From assembly GCF_943734655.1 (NCBI RefSeq), contig NC_071354.1:38031347-38095346 (forward strand): a DNA stretch of 64,000 nucleotides, given 5' to 3'. The notes under the pieces were generated by a model that was not told the origin of the DNA, ran no database searches, and saw only the letters and a program-made list of their open reading frames with translations. This document shows positions 23,045 through 35,274 of the stretch, in pieces (position 1 is the stretch's first letter; each line of letters begins with the position of its first letter). The position numbers and the translations under genes were made by a program. This DNA is from Sabethes cyaneus. Taxonomy: Eukaryota; Arthropoda; Insecta; Diptera; Culicidae.

Positions 23045-23865
23045 CATTGGCGAAAAATTTTGAGCCGGGTTGAGTTGCCGTCGAGGGAATGACTACTTTA
23101 CGACCTGAACCGAATCACATCATCCGTGATCTCAAATCACACTAGAAATATTCAAAATTCAATTGTCATCTCTTCTTCTTTTGCATCCGCCAACGCGGTT
23201 CGATAGAAATCTACCTGCAAAGGCAAATCACACGTTAAGATAGCAATTTCAAACCTAGTAAAATATTTTAAAATGAAGTCTATTATGTTAAAAGACGTAG
23301 TCCTACGTCAAAATTATCAAGCTCATTTTTACGTAATAACGGTCATCTTAGTGTTTACACAGCTGTGCTAGTGGTATACGGCTTCTATTTGCCAATTTCA
23401 ATTCAAAATTATGCGTAGGTACCCGCCGCTCGTGGATTGTTTCCTGTGTTTGCTGCTTGCGATAAAATTTTATTCCGATCGCTGTACTGCATTATCGCCA
23501 AGTGATTCGATCGGAAGTTCAAGACTCATCACTCACTCGTATCGGGAAACGATAATTATCGCCGATCCGTTCACTCGGAGAGAATCAAATATGACACACG
23601 CAAGCAGCGATACACACACAAAGCTTTATCGGCGATAGAGGTTCACGTGTTGTTTTTTCGCCTCATTCTTTTGCGTCTTTGGTTCTCTTTTCGCAAGAAG
23701 ATACAAGCGTGCCGTGATCTGCATGTATTGAATCGGCAAATGAACGGGGAGTGAGTGAGTTTTGATCCGATTCGAACCAACCTTGGGCCTAATGACCGTG
23801 CGGTGATCGAAGGGTGGAAGTAGCACTACGATACACAGCTGAATGGCGTGTAGGCGGAAGACCAT
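23045..23865. other. Spacer upstream of an RTE copy, no recognised gene
   Basis: Short open frames at 23411-23638 (+) and 23626-23865 (-) have no recognised motif. I see nothing else. Confidence 0.5.
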
Positions 23866-25395
23866 GATAGTGGAGGAAGTGACTTCATTGGCGCAGCAAG
23901 CAATGGAGATTTGCCACCCTCATCGAAAAGCGAAGTTAAAGAAGCCATCCGGCGGCTGAAGAACAACAAAGCAGCGGGAAAGGATGGCATTGGAGCAGAA
24001 CTTATTAAAATGGGCCCGGAGGAGTGTAAAGACGGGGTTATCTGCCTTATCTACAAGAAAGGTGATAAGCTACATTGTGAGAACTACCGAGCAATCACTA
24101 TCCTGAATGCCGCCTACAAAGTGCTGTCCCAAGTCATCTTCCATCGACTATCGCCAATAGCCAATAGATTTGTGGGAAGTTACCAGGCCGGCTTCATGGA
24201 GGGTCGGTCTACAACGGACCAAATCTTCACCCTGCGGCAGACCCTCCAGAAGTGCCGCGAAGTCCGAGCACCCACGCAGCACTAATTCATCGATTTCAAA
24301 GCCGCATGTGATAGCGTAAACCGACAAGAGCTATGGAAAATTTTGGACGAAAACGGCTTTCCGGGTAAGCTTACTAGACTTATCATGGCTACGATGGATG
24401 GGATCCAGTGCTGTGTGAGAATCTCGGGTGGATTGTCGGACCCATTCGAATTTCGTAGAGGACTTCGACAAGGAGATGGTCTTTCCTGCCTGCTATTCAA
24501 CATTGCGCTTGAAGGTGTTATAAGACGAGCGGTGATCGAAATGCGGGGCACGATTTTTAATAAATAAACTCAATTTATCTGCTTTACTGATGACGTGGAT
24601 GCTGTCGGCAGAACATTTGAGGCGGCGGAAGATCAGTACACCAGATTAAAACGCGAAGCAGAGAAGATTGGATTGAAGATAAATACGTCTAAAACGAAGT
24701 ATATGCTGGCGGGTGGGACCGACCGCGACAGGACCCGCTTGGGCAGTACCGTGGTAATCGACGGGGATGAGTTCGAGGTAGTCGACGAGTTCGTATACAT
24801 TGGCTCACTGGCAACAGATGACAACAATACCAGCCGTGAGATTAAAAGACGTATTATCAGTGGAAGTCGGGTCTACTACGGACTCCACAAACACTTGCGG
24901 TCGAACAATTTGAGCCTCCGTACAAAGTGCACACTGTTCAAAACGCTAATTAGACCGGTTGTCCTCTACGGGCATGAAACGTGGACACTGCTAGAACCTA
25001 GGACCTACGAGCACTCGGAGTTTTTGAATGGCGGGTGCTAAGAACCATCTTTGGCGGAGTGCAAGAAAACGGTGTATGGAGGCGGAGAATGAACCACGAG
25101 CTCGCGCGTCTCTACGGCGAATCAAGTATTCAGAAAGTGGTTAAAGCTGGACGGATACGTTGGGCAGGACATGTAGCTAGAATGCCGGACAACTATCCTG
25201 CAAAAATGGTTTTCGCATCGAATCCGGTAGGAACAAGACGAAGAGGAGAACAGCGAGCGTGGTGGCAAGACCAGGTGGAGCGAGATCTGGCGAGCACTGG
25301 GTGCCCGCGGAACTGGAGATCAGTTACCATGGACCGAAACAGATGGAGAAATTATACTGCGCAGGCTTTGTCGTAAGACGTTAGGGCAATTAAGT
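23866..25395 (+). mobile_element. RTE-clade non-LTR retrotransposon, 5'-truncated
   Basis: This is the longest RTE copy here. It reads VKEAIRRLKNNKAAGKDGIG, then KDGVICLIYKKGDKL, NYRAITILNAAYKVLSQVIF, GSYQAGFMEGRST, FIDFKAACDSVNRQELW, FRRGLRQGDGLSCLLFNIAL, FTDDVDAVG and TSKTKYMLAGG. It ends with VVLYGHETWTLLE, a frameshift near 25020, IRWAGHVARMP and NWRSVTMDRNRWRNY. FTDD replaces the usual FADD. About 20 codons are missing between KMGPE and ECKDG, and stops lie at 24283 and 24565. JAM1-like elements of Aedes belong to this clade; I do not assign a family name. Confidence 0.85.
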
Positions 25396-26262
25396 GGCTA
25401 TAACGGAACAAAGGCCATGGAGTGGTATGTCGCTGCCGAGTTAAGGATTTCCAGACTCTCAATTCAAGTCGTAGAAAAAAAATTGTTTATGACCTTGCTG
25501 GAATTTTCTCAAACACATTGTGCCAGCTAAGTATAGACACTCTTTGCTATAGGTCAGCCGAGGCTATTGGCGCAAAACACTCTACAACCTATTAGTTGTA
25601 TTATTGTTTTTCTTCACGTTCGCATTGCTTCCGCATGTTCCGCATGCCATATGATTTTGACACCCTACAACCACCGCGTGGTCGCCCGAGCCCGAACGCA
25701 TGCGCTTTCTGTTCTCGACGTTCGCGAAGAAAACCGCGGGAAATCGACTTGATAATATACTCCTTTACAAGCAGCAGGACGAAAAGGACTATCACAGTGA
25801 AACGTCAGCAGCACTGGCTCTTTGTCACTACTCACTGTCAAATGGAAACCGATCGATAAACTTCATCTGCAATCCAAATTTTCAGCCACTGTGTCGGGAC
25901 ACTGTGTGAGTTGGTGGCTGAAAGCAAAAGTTTGTGCCAAAATTGAGTGTCCTTTTGTGCCAATTATTACCTAGCCAAACCAAAAGCCAAATCTTTAGTG
26001 CAACAATGCTGAGCTAAAGCCGAATTATTTCCTCACCATTCAGGGCGGCCAAGGATATTGAATGCGAGGAATTAGCTTGCGTTTTATGCGAGTAGTACTA
26101 CCGTTCTTCCTTCATTTGCATCACGACGTAAGCGAGTTTTCATAATGAAAAAAAAAAATTAAATTTATGACTTTTTTTTCGGTATTCTTGTAGGTCACCC
26201 TCATCCACTTCCACTGCTTGTTATCATTTAATTAAGAACGTTTATAGTTAGCGAAAGAAGCA
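25396..26262 (+). other. Region upstream of the TASK channel
   Basis: It should contain the 5' untranslated region and promoter of the channel. A pyrimidine-rich stretch lies at about 26160-26190, but I could not fix a transcription start or 5' exon. Confidence 0.4.
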
Positions 26263-27581
26263 ATGAAAAAGCAAAATGTCCGGACCATTTCACTAATCGT
26301 GTGCACCTTCACCTACCTTCTGATCGGGGCTGCCGTCTTCGATGCTCTGGAGTCCGAAACGGAGAAAAAACGCTGGAAGGCGCTTAGCGGTACATACTTT
26401 ATAAACTTTAGCAATATTTTGTAAGACGATGGACTTAAAATTTTTTTTGTTACATACAGCGGTTGAAAATGTTCTCATCAATCGGTACAACATATCGGCG
26501 GAAGACTTCAAGGTGATCGAAACCGTAATCATGAAATCGGAACCGCACAAGGCAGGCCAGCAGTGGAAATTTTCCGGTGCATTCTATTACGCAACCACGG
26601 TTTTGACCACTATCGGGTACGGCCATTCGACACCGTCTACGGTTAGTGGGAAGATCTTCACCATGTGCTACGCAGCTATCGGTATCCCGCTGGGATTGGT
26701 TATGTTCCAGAGCATCGGAGAAAGAGTAAACCGATTGAGTAGGTGGGTAGTTTTTTTTAGCACAAACCTAATTTGAATTCGTTTAATTATTATTTACCAC
26801 TTCTTTTAGCGTAATCGTCCATGCAGTCAAAACATCCTTCAACTGTAAGAAAGCGATAGCCTCGGAGGTGGATTTAATCCTGGTGGTTACCACGCTGAGT
26901 TCGCTGACGATTGCTGGTGGTGCCGCGGCTTTCAGTAAATTCGAAAACTGGTCTTATTTTGACTCCGTCTATTATTGTTTCATCACTCTGACCACCATCG
27001 GATTCGGAGATATGGTCGCCCTGCAGAAGGACAATGCCTTGAACCAGAAACCGGAGTACGTAGCCTTCGCATTGATATTCATTCTTTTCGGCCTGGCAGT
27101 AGTTGCAGCGTCATTGAATTTACTGGTGCTCCGTTTCGTCACGATGAACACCGAAGATGAAAAGCGAGACGAGGCCCAAGCAATTCAGGTAGCCAAACGA
27201 AACAACTGAACTGATTAGCTTAATTCAAACTTCTGAATCGATTCCTTCTTCCAGGCAATGCAAATAGCTGTCAAACTAGATGGTGACATCATAACGGGCA
27301 ATTCAAGTGACTCGGACCGTAAGTGCTATGAACGAATGTCAATTTCCGGTCCCACCCGCAGCTTCACGGGCCTGCCGCGGAAGTACGAGGGACCGGACAC
27401 CAGCATCGGTTACATCATGGATCCCAGCTACCGTTACCCGCTGGTGGACTGTGAAATGGCCGAGCTGCGGTCGCCCGGCTTGAACTACAATGCGTTCGAA
27501 CTGGAGGAAACGGACGACGAAGCGCTGGCCAGTCCGTTGCGGTACGATCTTCAGCCTAACCGAGGACGGGCGTCAGTTTAG
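26263..27581 (+). CDS. TASK-type two-pore-domain potassium channel
   Basis: The coding exons are 26263-26389, 26460-26742, 26810-27188 and 27255-27581. All joints are GT-AG and in phase, giving 371 codons. The protein sits in the plasma membrane as a dimer and passes background K+ current. Residues 8-28 form M1; the first pore has TTIGYGH with the filter at 95-97 and His98, the extracellular pH sensor of TASK channels. The second pore has TTIGFGD (201-204). M4 ends in VLRFVT at 243-248, equivalent to the VLRFMT gate/halothane motif. Asn53 (NIS) is a glycosylation site in the usual place. The N-terminus MKKQNVRTISLIV is the family start. The C-tail is short and acidic, with Ser-rich SGPTRSF. 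It resembles Drosophila Task6/Task7; I do not choose between them. Confidence 0.95.
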
Positions 27582-27726
27582 CAGGAAGCATAGCAATCGA
27601 GGGAAAGCTCGGTGTAGACATAAAATTAATTAAGCTTACAGAATTTCCGGGGTCTAAATTTTTTAATAAGAAACAATTATTGTCAAGTTTTTTCAGTAAA
27701 AGCGATTGAAGGCGATCGGTTCCGTA

Positions 27727-27732
27727 AATAAA
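27727..27732 (+). terminator. Poly(A) signal of the TASK channel
   Basis: AATAAA in the context GTAAATAAAAATTC lies about 146 bases after the stop codon and is the first canonical hexamer after it. Confidence 0.5.
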
Positions 27733-28440
27733 AATTCGCGATAAAATATGTTAAGAAATTGCTGAATATCATCGAAGGTCCAAAAAATTAAACAATAACT
27801 TGAGAAAATCGTATAAATGGCATTTCTTTTAAATAATTTGTGTATTTTATTTCGCTAATGCAGGTTTTCGATTTTTGATTGATTTTTTGAGAGTGTAAGT
27901 GATAGTGTGAGTGAAAAAATCCATTTTCTCTGAAATACTTGCTTTCGTTGCTTTTTTCATAAGATTAATTCGGCTTGATCCAAACTTCACCAAGTTTTAA
28001 TGTATAAATTGCGGTTGGTATAGGAGTTTATCAAAATTGTTGTACAACATGGGCTGAAGGGTCGATCGATTTCGACATACATATCCAGAACATCTTATTT
28101 ATTTAGGGTATATGTTCTGTTAATAGGCTGTAAACGGCTGTATAACAGTACACCGATGCCTTGTGCACCTGTAGGCATAAAATAGACCCTGCAGTGGTTC
28201 ATAGTCTCTAATTCAGCAACACTTATCCCTACCTCCTCGTGGTACCAGCCGACATACGAGCAAGTTTGGTGGAGATAGGGTAACCAACCCCGGTGGAAGC
28301 AAAGGTCGTATGCCGACAGGGAAGGGGGGCTCTTTCGAGATTCGGTGGCCCTCCGGCGAAACATGAGGTTGGTGTGTAGCAGGCTTTGCAAGCCGCCACC
28401 ACGAAAAATAGGCCAGAAAAGCTGGCCGTTTGTATGCACC
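27733..28440. other. Intergenic; unassigned repeat-like stretch
   Basis: From about 28095 to 28440 the GC content rises and both strands stay open, which looks like a decayed transposon 5' region next to the RTE fragment at 28441. No motif was recognised. Confidence 0.4.
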
Positions 28441-28766
28441 GGCCAATTGTTAGAATTTGGGATACGGAACAGCTACCGGAGGAGTGAAAAGATGGGGCTA
28501 TCTGCCCGAGCTATAAAAAGGGAGAGTTCATTCGAATCACACAGAGGGCTTCGTCAAGGTGACGGTCTCTCATGCTTGCTGTTCAACATAGCGCTACAAG
28601 GTGTTATGAACCGAGTGGATATCAACACGCGGTTGACACGCGATCTTCAATAAATCTAGTCAATTCGTCTGCTTTGCCGACGATATGGATATTATCGGAA
28701 GAACATTTGTGGTGGTGGCTGAGCAGCACACCGGACTAATGCGCGAAGGCGAAAAGATAGGATTAA

Positions 28767-29544
28767 CGAGAAGGTCATCAGAGTACATATATGACAGTCA
28801 GCATGGCACCGAATATCACTGGCCACGAATATCCTTTCTTCAGTGTACCAACATGCTCCCATAGACTCGGGAAACCATCACAAAAAAAAAATCAGTTCAA
28901 CTAACCTGCTACCCGTAATAAGATCTTGCAACTCAAAGTACTAAACATTGCATTCTATAGGTTCTATTACTTTTTGGGGCATAAATTACACTAAATATGG
29001 AGGTTTCTGCCCAATTAAAATTCATCACTATATTTTCACTTTTTCGCCGTCGATTTTTCATTAATTTTTTTCTGCCGTTCCATTCGTCACATCACTCGCG
29101 AAACTTAACTTGAGGCACAGAAAACTTCAATTTTCCAGCGGAACAGTAATTTAGTAAGATATTATAATGATTTTGCCCAAACTGTTCACTTGAATTGATA
29201 GGAAAAACTTTACTTCGTTTCGATTGCAATTCCGAATCCGCGACCGTCGTTGTTGTACGTTGCCAAGGGAACGGACGTTTATATGGAGTGATGCCAACGT
29301 AAACAGTTGAGCATGAAATTGACCAATTGTCTATAATATATTTATAAAATGCACCGCAAACAACATTTTATGTGACAATTTTACTATCGGATTTAGTTCA
29401 ACAGCAAAAATAAGTAATTCGACGTTTCATAATTGTTCATAACAGGTTATTACCTTCTATTAGCAACTCTATTCTCAACAAAACGATAGTGGCAGCAAGT
29501 ACTAAAATCAGTAAAAAAGCAACTGGACTCTGACGAGCTTTTCC
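28767..29544. mobile_element. TTAA-flanked non-autonomous element, copy 1 (piggyBac-like)
   Basis: TTAA lies at 28763-28766 and 29545-29548, inside the RTE host. The ends are imperfect inverted repeats: CGAGAAGGTCATCAGAG on the left and CTCTGACGAGCTTTTCC on the right. A second copy at 55362-56217 has the same body and the same TTAA flanks. There is no open frame of note. TTAA duplication with short TIRs is the piggyBac signature, though I see no transposase to confirm it. Confidence 0.75.
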
Positions 29545-29693
29545 TTAAAGGTAAATACGTCTAAAACAAAGTAAATACTTGCTGTACCGACGCCGCTTGG
29601 GCAGTAGTATAATGATCGACGGCGATGAGTTTGAGGTAGTCGACGAATTTGTCTATCTTGACTCACTGGTAATGGCGGACAATGATACCAGCC

Positions 29694-31280
29694 CACAGTG
29701 GTCCAAACAGCGAAATACGTGATCGTGTGATATAGCGCCAAAACGTGAAGTTTTTCGCATATAGTGTCTTTAGGAACATTTCTTGGTATAATAAGCCCCT
29801 TCTTGTGAGAGAAATCTTTGGGTGATTAATTCCCTTAAAAGTGAGATACGAAATTTATTTTCTCGTAAATTCGAGATACAGGTTTGGTACTTTCGGCAAA
29901 GTTGTAGTAAATATCAATACAAACAACTTTGTTAAAGACACCATACTTGTATCTTTTCATGGAAATTGTCTATAAGCGTTATTCGTGGACAAACCCTTCA
30001 AAACAGTTTTTAAATCCTGGCTTATTCTGGTCAACTTTTAGGTCTTCTTAGTGTTCTAGAAAGTTGTTTATCTTGCTGAAATCAACGTTTTTGTAGAACA
30101 TTATTATACGTGACTTTCTGCAGTTTCGGAGATTTTGAACATTTTTGATGAAAAATAGTACTACTTTGAGCTTAAATATTTCCCAAGGTGGCAAATGGTG
30201 GCAGATCAAACAACTCGTATTTAAAAGTACAACAAAAAACCTTTAAAAGCAAGTGTCAATTGTCTGTTATAGTTGTTTTAAAAATCCATCTCAGTCATGT
30301 TTATAGAACAATTAAAATGTACTTCGGATGCAATAAACGCCATTTTGTTTACATTGACAATCTCTTTCTAACAAGTTGAGTTACCAGCAATTTTTTCGCC
30401 TATTTTCGAGTCGAAAATGAATGTAGACTTAAAATTATTTGCCGCAATTAATAAGAGTAAGGTTTCCAAATAACTAACTTAAGTCTATTTTGTTCAATAC
30501 CTTCGATTGGTGTCTTTTCTAAAGATCGTACTCATGATGGGCTGGTACCGAATGGCAGAAACACAAATTGTCGAATCACGAATGGCTGAAATCCAAATGG
30601 TCGAATTTCAACAACATTCACAGAAGGCCGAATTTTCTCGGAATGACTAAATAACTATTTAGTTAGAAAACACGAATTAACAAGCAGTTAACAATTAACT
30701 TTACTCAAACCAAAAATAAAATAAGCAACACGTCTTTTTGTTGTACTTTTAAGTACGAGTTGTTTGATCTGCCACCATTTGCCACCTTGGGAATTAGTTA
30801 AACTCAAAGAAGTACTATTTTTCATCAAAAAAGCTCAAAATCTCCGAAACTTCAGAAAATCATGTATAACAATGTTCTACAAAAACGTTGATTTTAGCAA
30901 GATAAACAACTTTCTAGAACACTATGAACACGTAAAATTTGACCAGAGTAAGTTAGGGTTTAAAAACTGTTTTGAAGGGTTTGTCCACGAATAACGCTTC
31001 ATAGATAATTTCCATGAAGAGATACAAATATGGTGTTTTTGACAAAGTTGTTTGTATTGATATTTACTACAACTTTGCCGAAAGTACCAAACCTGTATCT
31101 CGAATTTACGAGAAAATAAATTTCGTATCTCACTTTTAAGGGAATTAATCACCCAAAGATTTCTCTCACAAGAAGGGGCTTATTATACCAAGAAATGTTC
31201 CTAAAGACACTATATGCGAAAAACTTCACGTTTTGGCGCTATATCACACGATCACGTATTTCGCTGTTTGGACCACTGTG
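29694..31280. mobile_element. Transib-like non-autonomous element with ~545-bp inverted ends
   Basis: The element begins CACAGTGGTCCAAACAGC and ends with its reverse complement. Five-base duplications CAGCC flank it (29689-29693 and 31281-31285), and the paralogous RTE at about 51307 shows the unoccupied site GATACCAGCCGTGAG. The inverted arms run about 29694-30239 and 30736-31280 with high identity, leaving about 500 bases of unique centre. Five-base duplications and a CAC-initial terminus of the CACAGTG type are the signature of Transib elements, relatives of RAG recombinase. No transposase is encoded. A partial copy lies at 58823-59030. Confidence 0.8.
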
Positions 31281-31838
31281 CAGCCGTGAGATTCGGAGGC
31301 GTATTATCAGCGGAAGTCGTGCTTAGTATGGGCTTCACAAGCAATTGCGGTCGAGCAGACTAAGTCCCCGTACAAAGTGCACCCTGTACAAGACGCTTAT
31401 TAGATCGGTGGTTCTCTACGGGCATAAAACACGGACAATGCTCAAGGAGGACCTGCGAGTGCTCGGAGTTTTCGAACGACGAGTGCTAATAACGATTTTC
31501 GGCGGCATACGGAAGAACGGAGTATGGAGACGGAGGATGAACTTTGAACTCGCACAGGTCTATGACGAACCCAGTATCCAAAAGGTGACTAAAACTGGAC
31601 GGATACGATGGGCAGGGCATGTTGCAAGAATGCCAGACAACTACCCTGCAAAAATGGTGTTCGCCATCTCCGGTAGGAACAAGACAACCAGGAGCACAGC
31701 GAGCAAAATGGTTAGACCAGGTGTAGCGATATCTGGCGGAGAGTACTCGGCGTCCAAGGAATTGGAGAGCGGTCGCCCACAACCGAGTAACCTTGTTCAA
31801 CAGGCTTTGTCTTAGGACGGCAACCCACTTAAGTAAGT

Positions 31839-32639
31839 TGTAGTAATAGTGGGTTTATGTTACAGCATAGCATTAAAATAGCAACTTGTAATTTACAGGT
31901 TTTCATCTAAAACATTTAATAATATGGTGTTCCGTCATGTTATCTTTAAGTGCATACCGAGAAAATATCATTCGGTTAGTTAACATAATAGAAATATTGC
32001 TTTTTGTGTCAATTATCTGTATTCCTATAGTTGTGGTAATGTTCCTATAATAGTTGTACTTTGTTTTTCATCCTTAGGCACTTTTAATGTCCACGGTGTG
32101 GCTTTACACATTCTAATACATGCATTTTTTCTGAAAGCAAGCTGTCGAATTGAACCTGTCCTATATTCATACTTACATTGTAAAATCAACTTTAGTGGTT
32201 AATGGTTAGTGGACAGCTGAGATATCGCAATGGGCGTACAGCACCACCCATCGCCTTATTCGAGGGACTCCTGTATGTGTGTTTAGATTCTGTTTTGAAT
32301 ACTGTCCCGACATTGCAATATTTTTTATTTTTATAGCACTTATCTCAAGCTTACTTCAATCTGAAATTATTTTTTTTCAGCTTTGTATGAGTTGTGTAAA
32401 CATAATGAATTTTAACCTGCTTTAAAATAAAATAAAAACTCTAATCTTAATGGTGAAAACACTAATCACCGGGAAAAATTTTGTTATTTTGTCCCAGATA
32501 ATATTATTTCTGAATAGCTCAAAAAATTTACTTATGTTTTCATGCAAGAATAGTTACTCTGCGGTCATGGTTCCCGAGATATGAATTTTTAAAATCAGTA
32601 TTTTTTTGGGAAAATCGAGTTTCCTGGCATAACTCTCAG
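31839..32639. other. Intergenic, no recognised feature
   Basis: AT-rich sequence without long open frames or recognisable repeats. Confidence 0.5.
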
Positions 32640-32830
32640 ATAACAAAAAACAAAGCGTGTGGTGCGCTACATCTCAGCATAAGAGCGCTGGTAAAAGCAA
32701 CTGCTCATTAACTTGGGGACTATTTTCGGCTATCATGAACTCATGTTTGTCACTTGGTTTTCGAGTCACCGTAAATCGCGCATATGCATATTAGCAGAAT
32801 AGTATTTTTTCGATACAAATTAACGAATTC
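32640..32830 (+). repeat. Dispersed repeat resembling the Helitron host site
   Basis: It shares GCGCTACATCTCAGCATA-like, ACTTGGGGACTAT and GGTTTTCGAGTCACCGTAAA segments with sequence on both sides of the Helitron (41597-41697 and 44240-44310). Here the two halves are contiguous, so it is an approximate empty-site paralogue. Confidence 0.6.
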
Positions 32831-32844
32831 TGAATTTTTTATTA

Positions 32845-32965
32845 CGGTAGTTTTTTTTACAATTGACGGTAGGATGGTAGTAGAAGGTAATGAAACAAAG
32901 GCGTTAATAGTGTCCAAACAGAACGGGACAAAACGTGAAGGGGAAAGAGCGAAAAATTAGGAAAG
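32845..32965 (+). mobile_element. MITE arm related to 3040-3354
   Basis: ACGGTAGTTTTTTTTACAAT, GGTAATGAAACAAAGGCGTT and a GGGGAAAGAGCGAAAAATT stretch match the arms of the MITE in brummer intron 3. The opposite arm was not found nearby, so this is a truncated copy. Confidence 0.55.
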
Positions 32966-33463
32966 GGAGCTTAAGTAGTTGTGTTTCGCATCTTCTACCC
33001 AAACGGGGGAATTCGCGGATCGTTACTTAAGTTTATGAAAATTGGTAAATTTGAGATATTAGTTTTCGTAACCACCATATGGCCAGTGAATTTTCGAATA
33101 TTCAGATTAGTCTTATTTACCGAGTACATAGCGAGTGAAAATACTCCAATTTGTAATTAAGTAGCTAAGCAAGGAGGTGCGGGGTCGGGCTTTCAGCTCC
33201 TGATGTTACAACTGCAGTTTTAGGCAAACCATTGAACTACACTATACGACTTTTCAAATGTTTTCCGTATATTTTTTAAACAAATATTTTTGGTAGCTGG
33301 TATTTCTAATCATTTCAAAAAAGCGAAACAAGGCGTCATCCTTGGCCTGTTGCAGCCTGCTTTCTGGTCTAAATGCCATTAGTGCATACCCGAGGGTCCG
33401 GAGGTTCACTTGATTTGCAAAGATACTCCTAAGGACTGTAAATATTTCAATATTTCTATAGAA

Positions 33464-33700
33464 ACCATCCAGTAAGCTTCACGGTACGATGCTGGTTATC
33501 GTATGTTCGAATATCGGCTGGGCGGTGCTTGCTATAGATAGAGTCAGTAGAACTATTGCAGTAGCCCCGTAATTGTCCTGTACTCCAACAGCTGGCTGAA
33601 CTCCGCCTACAAATGACGAATCTCTGTAGAGGCATGTTCGAACGAACCTTAAGCTACTGAGAACCATGGCAGAGGGTCCAATACCCTTAAAAGGAGGATG
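33464..33700 (+). mobile_element. tRNA-derived SINE, copy 2
   Basis: It aligns with 20370-20585: AAGCTTCACGGTACGATGC, GTTCGAATATCGGCTGGGCG and GTAATTGTCCTGTACTCCAA. The B box has a mismatch in its last conserved base, so the internal promoter is probably dead. Its tail diverges after about 33610. Confidence 0.65.
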
Positions 33701-33824
33701 GTTTTAATAGCTGTTATTCATGGCTATTACGTAAAGACTTGAATGGATAAACCCCTAATCCAAGGTGTGACGCGACCCGTGCCGAGGGATGAATGGTGGA
33801 GGGAGTTCTATAAATACTCTGCCT

Positions 33825-34196
33825 CAACGAAAGATGCCTAGATGCCGGAAATACCAAACGAAATTTCCTAAAAAAAGTATCTTGGCGTGAAATCAAAGCC
33901 ATTGTTGCGCTCTTGGTCAAGACCTTTTTCGTTTCTTAAATACGTTATCCTTCCAAGTTTATCATTTTGGATAAGGTTGAAAACCGCCAACCAAAATCTG
34001 GACCTGCGCTAAATTCTGGACCACATTTTCTATCAAATTTGGTTCCAAATTTTGTGGCAAATTTTGGAACAAGCTTCTAAACCAGATTTCGGACCACATT
34101 TTTGATCAGACTTTGGACCTGGAGCAGATTTTGGGTCAGTTTTTTTATCAGTTAATCACCAACCAGATTTTGAATCAGGATTGGACCTAGACTAGA
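33825..34196 (-). repeat. Left inverted arm of 12-mer repeats
   Basis: This is the reverse complement of 38487-38786 plus 39124-39225. The inner part is made of degenerate ~12-base units (GACCAGATTTTG and variants). The outer part contains CTTGGTCAAGACC and AAGATGCCTAGATGCCGG. Confidence 0.7.
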
Positions 34197-35274
34197 TTGC
34201 ACCCTCCATAGTAATTTGCCTTTGCTGCATTAAGCCGATCACTGCCGGATCTTTTTTTACCGAGCATCCTTTCTCTGCCGAAAAGCAAAGAAACGAAGGA
34301 GGTGGAGAGGAGAATAGGCCGACTCGTAGTAAGACGGGAGAGCCATACAGTCATTAGATGGCCGTACAATCACTCAAACAATCTAAAAAAATCTATAACG
34401 TCGAGAATTAAGAATACCGTGCAAACACCATATTCAAAACAGTGCCTAATTCTGAACAGTTGCAAATTTTTCATAAATATTGACAAAATTCCAGCTATTT
34501 AAACAATTTAATCACTACATCTGATTATTTCATGTTATTTAAATGGTTTAAATAGCTAGAGTTTTGTCAATATTTAAGAAAAATTTGCAACTGTTCTGAA
34601 TTAGGCACTGTTTTGAATATGGTGCTTGCACGGTACTTAAAAGTTGCTGAGTCTCAATAAGAGAGAACTCTACACGCTAACCAGTCTTGTGACATGACAT
34701 TGTCCGAGTAAATATCATCTTCGGAATCTCGTTTTCGTATAAGATAATATTTATCCTCGGAACACTTGCTTCGCAATTGTGGAGCACCAATAGGACGCAG
34801 ACTGCAGTATCTCTAAAAGGGCCTACTAGAGCCTAGGGAGATCTGGTTTGCGTCGCCGAACAGGATAACAAGGTTCATGAACCATGTCATCCCTGATTGG
34901 CACCTGTCTCGCTCCAGCTACCAGCCTATCACTGCCTCAATAAGTGATAGGTAAGCTTGGAGCGTACAGTAAAAGAAATAAACGGGGCATTCCATAACAG
35001 TTTAAAATACTATACTGGACGCAGTGGTAAGAGTACCCAATAGAGGAGGGCTGCGCAGTCTGTCGAGAAAGAAGGGTCAAGTCTTAGAAAGACGTTTAAA
35101 CCCAAGGCTCCAGGATGCTTGCAAGAATCAACTACGTTACTATGAGATTAGATTAGAATACAATTTTGAAATTTTATTGCTAGTTAAATTGCAAATTTGT
35201 ATTAATTTCAAAGCATCGATATAAACAAGATAATCGCGCAATTGTAGATACTGTTACGTTTCAGCGGTTTCGGT
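34197..35274. other. Interior of the inverted-arm structure, unassigned
   Basis: No gene was recognised. A local inverted repeat is seen: AATTCTGAACAGTTGCAAAT at about 34448 pairs with ATTTGCAACTGTTCTGAATT near 34588, with about 100 bases between. A SINE-tail-like fragment lies near 35040-35110. Confidence 0.5.

Larger units (their letters stand above)
28441..31838 (+). mobile_element. One RTE copy interrupted by two DNA elements
   Basis: The RTE sequence is 28441-28766, 29549-29693 and 31286-31838. It reads PIVRIWDTEQLPEE, stop, KDGAICPSYKKGE, then jumps to FESHRGLRQGDGLSCLLFNI and a degraded FADD region. After the first insertion follow TSKTK and DGDEFEVVDEFVYLDSL. After the second come REIRRRIISGSR, TKCTLYKTLIRSVVLYGHKT and IRWAGHVARMPDNYPAKMVF. 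It ends near AGTAAG. Joining across both insertions restores the motif order, proven by comparison with 51154-51882. Internal deletions and stops make it inactive. Confidence 0.85.

Noticed and set aside
29694..29740. Full RSS (heptamer-spacer-nonamer) at the Transib-like end
   Set aside because: Only the heptamer is present; no A-rich nonamer lies at spacing 12 or 23.
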